64,000 nucleotides of DNA from NCBI RefSeq assembly GCF_907164915.1, contig NC_061863.1, positions 34,693,133 to 34,757,132 on the forward strand. The letters are read 5' to 3'. The notes below the pieces were generated by a model. That model was not told the DNA's origin and did not search any database. It saw nothing but the letters and a program-made list of their open reading frames with translations. The position numbers and the translations under genes are program-made. The stretch's first letter is position 1. Each line of letters begins with the position of its first letter. Source of the DNA: Impatiens glandulifera. Its lineage: Eukaryota > Streptophyta > Magnoliopsida > Ericales > Balsaminaceae. Positions 58,353 through 64,000 of the stretch are shown piece by piece.

Positions 58353-60083
58353 TGTTAGGATCTAGGTCGCGGCTGGAGGACCGGGGTTGGGCCGGTTAGC
58401 GCGTTTCACTCAAAGGGTGGTGATTAATCCTGTTAGAGATTAACACCGGGGTTTCAATACTACACAAACTGTCACAAACCCTTGAACTAGGTTCAAGCGC
58501 GGAAGAGGTTTGTTTCAGGTTGAAGCAGCACACTCACAAGATAGGTAGAATCGATTTTGAATAGGACAGGTTTGGAAATAGGTTTAGATAGTGTAGAGTC
58601 GGTTAAATAGGTGTGGGTCGGTTAGAATGGGTCGGTTAGAATGTAAAACCAGCAGAAAGTAAATAACAAGACAGGTTTTATGGATGTTCGGAGATAAAAC
58701 TCCTACGTCACCCCTTCCTCTCGAAACCGTGAGAAGGATATTCACTAAGGAATACAAATACAATCCGATCAAGACTTATTTCCTGCTCGATAACACCCTT
58801 ACAATTTACACCGAAATTGTAAAATACACACTTCAACTTTAGCACTTATGCTTTCTAGACAGAGAGAACACACTCTTTTCACTTGTAGATTAAATGTTCA
58901 CTATGTCTCACGTATATCACTTGTTCCGTATTGTGTCCCGTTTGAACTCTTCTTCAGCTGCTCCTTTTATAGATGAAATATGTCAACGGTCATATTTCAC
59001 TTTCTTGAATCTGATTGGCTGAGCAGAGGTTCAGTGATTCAGACCCTGCAGTTATCTTTTCAGACCTGGCGGTCAACTCTACAGACTTTACAGTCTATTC
59101 TTCCGGTGTGTAAGACAAACCTGCTAGGTTTGTCTTTTACTCAATGTGGTAATTGTTAGTTAGACAGTTGTCTGTACTTGGAAGATTGCCTCTGATTTAT
59201 CCTAAAAGTGGAAAGATCATGTAGGACTGTCTTCTGTAGCCTGCAGACTTTCCTCAGACTTGTATGAATATGGAAATGTTCAGTCTGTTCCTTTGGTATC
59301 ATTCTCAACAGATACCCGAAGTATCTTCTTATGCTGGTCGATCATTTGACTTAGCCTGATGACTTCCGGTTATTGACCGGCTGTCTGGTGTTTCCGGCCT
59401 TCAGTTTTGACCGATCCTGTCTTTCTTTGTGCGGTCATGTTTCTGGTCGGTTTGATTGCTTGACCGGTTGAGTTTCTTAACCGGTTGAGTTATTTGACCG
59501 GTTGAATTCTTTACCTGTTCCGGATGACTTCAGGTTTTTTCATAGCTTCAGGTTAACCGGATGACTTCAGGTTTTTCATAGCTTCAGGTTAACCTGGATG
59601 ACTTCAGGTTTTTCATAGCTTCAGGTTAACCGGATGACTTCAGGTTTTTCATAGCTTCAGGTTAACCGGATGACTTCAGGTTTTTCATAGCTTCTTCTGG
59701 CCGGTTTGATATTCAACCGGTTAGATTTCTTGACCGTTCTTTCGGTTTACAACTCAACCGGTCCTGAACTTGAACATGTCCGGATTTCTGCACATAGGTT
59801 GAACATATCCGGATTTTGAACTTCTTGACCGAACCAGTTGACCGAACTCCGGTTAACTGAGTCGGTATACATTGTCGAGCCAATCTTGCCTATAGGTAAA
59901 TTTCGGATTTTGCTCAGCTTCCCTGAAATAGCAAAACTTTAAATATTATTTGCTGTCGGTGAGATTTGATCCCTAGTCACATGTGTGACAGGCATGGGTG
60001 TTTACCACTACGCTACAGCACCTTCTTGTTATATTTAAACCAATTAATATACTTGATATGACTTAACGGTTTATTTTCTAACC
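58353..60083 (-). repeat. RE-E 5' LTR
   Basis: Nearly identical to 54,695-56,560, with five instead of eight 36-bp units and a ~40-bp deletion near 58,580. The outermost base is C where the pair has A (element-sense start GG instead of TG), just before the target duplication. Confidence 0.9.
59954..60020 (-). other. tRNA-Asp-like segment in RE-E 5' LTR
   Basis: Same segment as at 56,434-56,500. Here the outer ends can also pair (TGCTGT with ACAGCA), giving an acceptor-like stem. A-box TAGCGTAGTGG and B-box GATCAAATC are intact, anticodon position GTC. Confidence 0.75.
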
Positions 60084-60088
60084 ATAAT

Positions 60089-60399
60089 CAATGTATGGAT
60101 TCCCAAGGGACTATTAAGCCATGGGACCAAAGAAAATTGGGAACCATATTTATTATTTTTAAATGCAGGTAAGACAGGAAAGCAGCTTGGAAGAGCCAAA
60201 CGGCATCTGGACAGCTGACTGCTCGGACATAGCATATGACAATCAGCAGCCTGAAGTGGCTGACATCTTCTTAAAGCCACTTCTCGAGTCTAAGTTTTAT
60301 TACCTTAGAAATATTTTTAAGATTGTTAGATTATGATAATGCCTAGATTATGTTTAAATCATGAACTCGACTAGTTTTGATGATTTAGTTTAAATTATC
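60089..60399 (+). pseudogene. RE-D gag end plus pol-tail remnant
   Basis: RE-D resumes with the gag end (WIPKG, then HGTKENWEP) and the same short extension as RE-E. It then reads GCTGACATCTTCTTAAAGCC, equivalent to the ADIFTKPL tail of RNase H. No other pol sequence is present. It ends just before the PPT. Confidence 0.8.
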
Positions 60400-60413
60400 A
60401 AAAAGGGAGAAAT
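60400..60413 (+). other. RE-D polypurine tract
   Basis: AAAAAGGGAGAAAT adjoins the 3' LTR start TGTTGGGTT. Further copies lie inside the LTR near 60,474-60,487 and 60,544-60,557, each followed by LTR-start-like TTGG-TTAAGATTTTTAAT sequence. Confidence 0.8.
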
Positions 60414-60706
60414 TGTTGGGTTAAGATTTTTAATGTTTAAATTAGTTTTTGATAATTTAGTTTAAATAATCAAAAAGGGAGAAATTATTGGTTATGATTT
60501 TTAATGTTTAAACTGGTTTTGATAAGTTAGTTTAAATAATCAAAAAGGGAGAAATTGTTGGGTTAAGATTTTTAATTGATTTAAAGTAACTTAACAATTT
60601 TGATTTGATGATTGATGAAATAGTTTTTGATTATAAATGGATAAAACTAAGTTCAATAATTGTTAGTCATATCAAATATATAAATATATATTTAAATATC
60701 AACATA

Positions 60707-60773
60707 GTCTGTGGTGTAGTAATAAGTACACCTGCCTGTCATGCTGGTGACATGGGTTCAAATTTAACCAGAC
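60707..60773 (+). other. tRNA-Asp-like segment in RE-D 3' LTR
   Basis: Counterpart of 51,917-51,983, with the anticodon position reading GTC (CCTGTCATG). The A-box region is changed (TGGTGTAGTAA) and the B-box is GTTCAAATT, so it is more decayed than the 5' copy. Confidence 0.65.
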
Positions 60774-60849
60774 ATATAATTAATAATTGGATTTTTGTTA
60801 ATTTACAGGCACAACTAAAAGTCAACGCACACGTGCAAAGTCAACGCAC

Positions 60850-61080
60850 GGTGTTAGACGTGCAGTCTAACTAGTGGAGTTAGACATACAGTCTAAACAG
60901 TGGAGTTAGACGTGCAGTCTAACTAGTAAAGTTAGACGTGCAATCTAACTAGTGAAGTTAGACGTGCAGTCTAACTAGTGGAGTTGGACGTGTAGTCTAA
61001 CTATTGGAGTTGGACGTGTAGTCTAACTAGTGGAGTTGTACGTGCAGTCTAACTAGTGGAGTTAGACATGGGGGGTCTAA
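60850..61080 (+). repeat. hairpin array in RE-D 3' LTR
   Basis: Around nine units of TTAGACGTGCAGTCTAACTAGTGGAG (26 bp). The 5' LTR has about one comparable unit near 52,045. The palindrome is the same as in RE-A, B and C although the rest of the LTR is quite different. Confidence 0.88.
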
Positions 61081-62087
61081 CGTGTGGTTAGACGTGGGGG
61101 TCTAATGTTAGATGGGGCGTCTAATGCAGATTGCGTCTAATCAGATGAACAGTCGAGATGAGGCGTCTAATAGACTGTTAGATGGGGAGTTTAAGAAGAT
61201 GGACGGCCAAGATGATGTGTCTAAGCAGATGAACGTCTAAGATGATCAGTTGATCAGATGGACGACTAAGATGATCAGATGGGAATCTGAAGGCAGATGC
61301 TCTTCCAGACAACTGGCAGTTGACAACAGAGTCTTCCGGGCAGCTGTCAGCAGAGTCTTCTAGGCAGATGACAGCTGAGCTCGACAAATGAATAACCGCC
61401 ATGTATGCACTAATTCAAATTTAATGTACTACATTGAACTACCATGATCTCAAGAATCTTTTTCTGTTGTACTACCCAGTACCTCATTGATAGTACATCC
61501 AACGGAAAGATGAAATGTGTCCAAAAAAAGAATTTGACCGTTGAAGCTTTTCAAGAATAAATTGCTTCCTAAGATAACGGACAAATTGCTGGCTGAAAAA
61601 TACAAGAAAGAGAGAGATGTTTCATTTTTCATTCAAGAAAGTTCCTGAAATCAAACATCTCACTTATCATTTAGTTGTGAATACATTGTATTACATACTG
61701 TCTTTTTTGTGAGAAAACTTCAGTGTTGTAAGTTGAACAAAGGTTGTTTTGTTCAATAAAGTGTTAGCTAGATTAGTGAACTGTATTTGATTCAAAGAAG
61801 TTTAGTGAATCCTTCCGGTGGTTGGAAGAAGGGGTGACATAGGAGAGTTTGCTCCGAACATCCATAAACAACTTCTTGTGTTCTTTACTTTCTGCCATTC
61901 ATCTTTCATTGGTTCAAAGCTTCAAATCCGACGAATATTTCCTCACTTGAATCTGTTTCAAGAGTTCGAAGATTTTGCGAAGAATAGATAGAGATATTAA
62001 TCTCTAATAGGATTTCTATCAAACCGTTTATCCGAAGTCGTCATCAATAGCCAGACCCCCGTCTCTATTGGTGTCGCCGATCCTATT

Positions 62088-62750
62088 AGTATCCTATTTA
62101 ATATTCGATCTATTTGCAGAGATTATATGTAGTATTGCAATAACAATGAGTCACATGGAGAAACGTTTGTCGTCTATTTCAAGCATAGAGTGAGTAGATT
62201 ATAAACCATATCTCCTAACTCTTTATATTTATTTTAACGACTACATTTCGGGTATATATATATAGGTCGCTCAATTAGTATAAATTAACGACATATCAAG
62301 AGACCTCAAGATATTAGGATAAGGTCCAAGTATGTACTCGTCTATGTATGTTTTGTGTAAAGTAAACGGATACAAATTCTGTACAGAAAAACACGACGAA
62401 GGTTTGACCACTCAAAATAGTGGGTGGTTATTGAAGGGTACAACGGGTCTGAAACTATGTCATACTACGGAGTTTTAATGGATATAATCAAAGTACAATA
62501 CTTTTCTCACAAACGAGTTGTGTTATTCAAGTGTAAGTGGTTTGATACACACTCGGGGGAACTAGGAGTGAAAGTGGATAAATATGGATTCATAAGTATA
62601 AATGTAAACCGAATTTTGAAAACCCAAAGTCAAGACCCATATGTATAGGCGAGTCAAGCAAAACAAGTATTCTACGCCCCTGATATGTCAGCCCGACCCG
62701 GTTGGAAAATTAAAACCGCGATTTACAAATATATAGTTCAGATTAATTAA
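62088..62750 (+). pseudogene. CACTA TNP2 C-terminal fragment (DUF4216 region)
   Basis: The TNP2 reading resumes after RE-D: HGETFVVYFKHR, then from 62,424 SYYGVLMDIIKVQYF, RVVLFKCKWFDT and KVDKYGFISINVNRIL, the DUF4216 region. A stop at 62,646 is followed in frame by ASQAKQVFYAPD, the expected continuation. It is separated from its upstream half only by RE-D. Confidence 0.88.
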
Positions 62751-62841
62751 TTAGGTAGTTTTATGTTTTTTTACTTTATATTCAATCTTATTACTACTTT
62801 ATTTCAATTATTCGCTCATTTATTAATGGTATGCATTAAGA

Positions 62842-63933
62842 ATGTCTGAAGGTCGTAAAGAAACTTGGAAGAGTATGAGGAAAACACCCAGCAAACTGTC
62901 TAAGCCATACTAGAACCTACTTGTACAATCAGAAAACTTAAGGCTCCGAGAATCGTCTTTTAGAGATCAACCACCTATTGTTGTGATCCCGATAGTTACT
63001 TCTCCCCCAACAGATGAGGATATTGATGCTACTGAGGCTGAAGAGTTTGTTGAGAGTATGTTTGTTGATATGGGAATGACGATGAAGGTCACGAGGAGCC
63101 TCAAGAGGAGGATGACGAGGAGGAGCACCGTTCCACTCCCGACCCATCATCGACAGGTAACTTGTTTACAATTAGTTATTGTTTGAATTGATTCACATAT
63201 CTAATTATGAATTTGATAATTTTAAAAAATCTTCTGCCCGCAAGAGACGGTTGAAGAACAAGAATATTGCGATATCTAAGAGGCCAGCGGGGACAATGAT
63301 TCCTCTGACTTTTATAGCGGTAGATGGGAGGCCCGACATTTCTGACGAGGGAAGAACACGGTGGTCTAGACATGTGGGGTCGATTGTGCGGGACCCCTCA
63401 GCCGTCTCACACTGTCTTCTGAAATATAAGGAATTAAGTGATGACCAATTGGATTCCATTTGGACTGCTATGAGGGTAATAATTATTACTTAATTATACA
63501 TTAATCATTCAATAATTTTTTATAACATTTGAATGTTTTTATTTTCAGGATCCGTTCGAGTTTACTGATGGTCCTATTGATTCTTATCGAAAGACCGGAT
63601 TGGGACACGCCAAGAAGATATGGGATAGATGGCACTCAGATTTGAACAAGAAATATAGCCGCGTCCATCAAGGAGATGAGGCGGCGGTACTGACCAATCC
63701 TCCACCAGACTATGATCGAGATGATTGTGAGTTTGTGTGTCGCAACCATTTCTTCACGGAAAAATTTAAGGTACGGTTTCATAATTCAAATAAAATATGT
63801 TATTAATTATTTTAACTTAATTTTTTATTTAAAATTCATAAATACAATAGTACAAATATTGTTAACAGAAATAAGTTAAAATTCCCACATCATACGGAAA
63901 ATAGACAGTTTGCTCAAGTTGAAGAAGAGTTGG
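62842..63933 (+). CDS. Transposase_24-type (TNPA-like) gene of the CACTA element, partial
   Basis: Exon 1 starts at 62,842 (MSEGRKETWKSMRK) with an early stop after KLSKPY, and contains an acidic region (TDEDIDATEAEEFVESMF); a donor lies near 63,157. The next coding part reads RPAGTMIPLTFIAVDGRPDI and WSRHVGSIVRDPSAVSHCLL. A GT-AG intron lies at about 63,476-63,548, then DPFEFTDGPIDSYRKTG, AKKIWDRWHSDLNKKY and CEFVCRNHFFTEKFK. Another intron runs from ~63,772 to 63,868, then KLKFPHHTENRQFAQVEEEL and a donor at about 63,934. This order is the plant transposase family that accompanies TNP2. The gene continues beyond the window. Confidence 0.8.
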
Positions 63934-64000
63934 TAAGTACATTATTTGTAATAACATAATATAAAGATTGTTATTAATTATATAAATCATTTATTTCAAT

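Larger units (their letters stand above)
54695..60083 (-). mobile_element. RE-E: young gag-only copia element
   Basis: The target duplication ATAAT (54,690-54,694 and 60,084-60,088) interrupts the RE-D gag, and the host sequence reads through once the insert is removed. Two LTRs (1,866 and 1,731 bp) are very similar; most of the length difference comes from tandem-repeat number and one short deletion. The interior holds gag with an uninterrupted frame, a pol-tail remnant, PBS and duplicated PPT, and no pol. Similar LTRs and an open gag make this the most recent insertion visible. Confidence 0.9.
51637..62087 (+). mobile_element. RE-D: gag-only copia element in TNP2
   Basis: The target duplication AGTAT lies at 51,631-51,635 and 62,088-62,092. 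LTRs of 1,356 and 1,674 bp enclose PBS, gag and a short pol tail. RE-E is inserted in gag. Without RE-E it is about 5.1 kb. No protease, integrase or RT is present, so it is non-autonomous. gag is frameshifted. Confidence 0.85.
60414..62087 (+). repeat. RE-D 3' LTR
   Basis: The LTR is 1,674 bp. It matches the 5' LTR including the triplicated start, the tRNA-like segment and the promoter-proximal block. The main difference is an expanded TTAGAC array. The last bases read CCTATT instead of CCTATCA before the target duplication. Confidence 0.85.
41797..64000 (+). mobile_element. CACTA (En/Spm) transposon, decayed, runs past the right edge
   Basis: The 5' terminus is CACTGTTAAAAAATCGACC at 41,797, in satellite DNA. 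Components in order: subterminal repeats, small coiled-coil ORF, hairpin minisatellite, inverted repeats, a GC-rich leader exon, TNP2 fragments (50,840-51,597 and 62,088-62,750) and a Transposase_24-type gene (62,842 on). RE-C and RE-D interrupt it. The catalytic Transposase_21 part of TNP2 is not present between 45,984 and 50,840. Treating the left part and the right part as one element is an inference from shared orientation and content; two nested CACTAs are possible. Confidence 0.7.

Noticed and set aside
54695..60083. Two unrelated solo LTRs
   Set aside because: PBS, gag and PPT between them plus one shared ATAAT target duplication prove a single element.
56744..60340. RE-D/RE-E pol loss as a retro-copied spliced RNA
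   Set aside because: The candidate donor GT is still present at the join, which a simple spliced-RNA copy would have lost; only a donor-site note is kept.

Overview
This is repeat-dense nuclear DNA of a flowering plant, most likely a eudicot and probably pericentromeric or other heterochromatin. The evidence is a long AT-rich satellite array, plant Ty1/copia elements with Sirevirus-like gag and pol (DSGCSRHMTG, YVDDIIFGS), plant L1-type LINEs with a zf-RVT-like region, and a CACTA transposon with TNP2 and Transposase_24-type proteins. I see no ordinary host gene. The species cannot be named from the sequence.

Left block (724-15,767): an array of a ~340-bp satellite with higher-order structure. 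It is interrupted by a ~940-bp TIR element (12,642-13,581, 9-bp target duplication) and by a 5'-truncated LINE on the minus strand (13,604-14,643).

Middle block (15,768-37,950): a minus-strand copia element, RE-B, carrying gag and a long extra ORF (ORF3) but no pol. RE-A (16,974-28,337; minus; target duplication TATCT) is nested in the RE-B 3' LTR. RE-A keeps pol and a short ORF3, has a shortened gag, and shows an odd LTR-PBS-LTR arrangement at its 5' end. A solo LTR, RE-F (31,233-32,444), splits ORF3 of RE-B. Unassigned DNA, a small GC-rich hAT-like element, a second LINE (39,296-41,610, plus) and a satellite scrap in inverted orientation follow.

Right block (41,797 to beyond the window): a decayed CACTA element. 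It has a 5' terminus, a subterminal region and ~85-bp hairpin minisatellite rich in CGAAAGTTT, a small coiled-coil ORF, two TNP2 fragments and a Transposase_24-type gene running off the right edge. RE-C (45,985-50,838; gag without pol) and RE-D (51,637-62,087; target duplication AGTAT) lie inside it. The young RE-E (54,695-60,083; target duplication ATAAT) lies inside the RE-D gag. RE-D and RE-E are gag-only derivatives that keep only the last residues of pol.

Three features recur. (1) LTRs of RE-A, B, C and D carry large arrays of an interrupted palindrome, TTAGACGTGCAGTCTAA. (2) LTRs of RE-D and RE-E carry a tRNA-Asp-like segment with recognisable A and B boxes. (3) ORF3, with a conserved N-terminal part and in RE-B an RGG-rich tail, accompanies gag even where pol is gone. 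Only RE-A has pol, so the gag-only elements would depend on enzymes supplied in trans.
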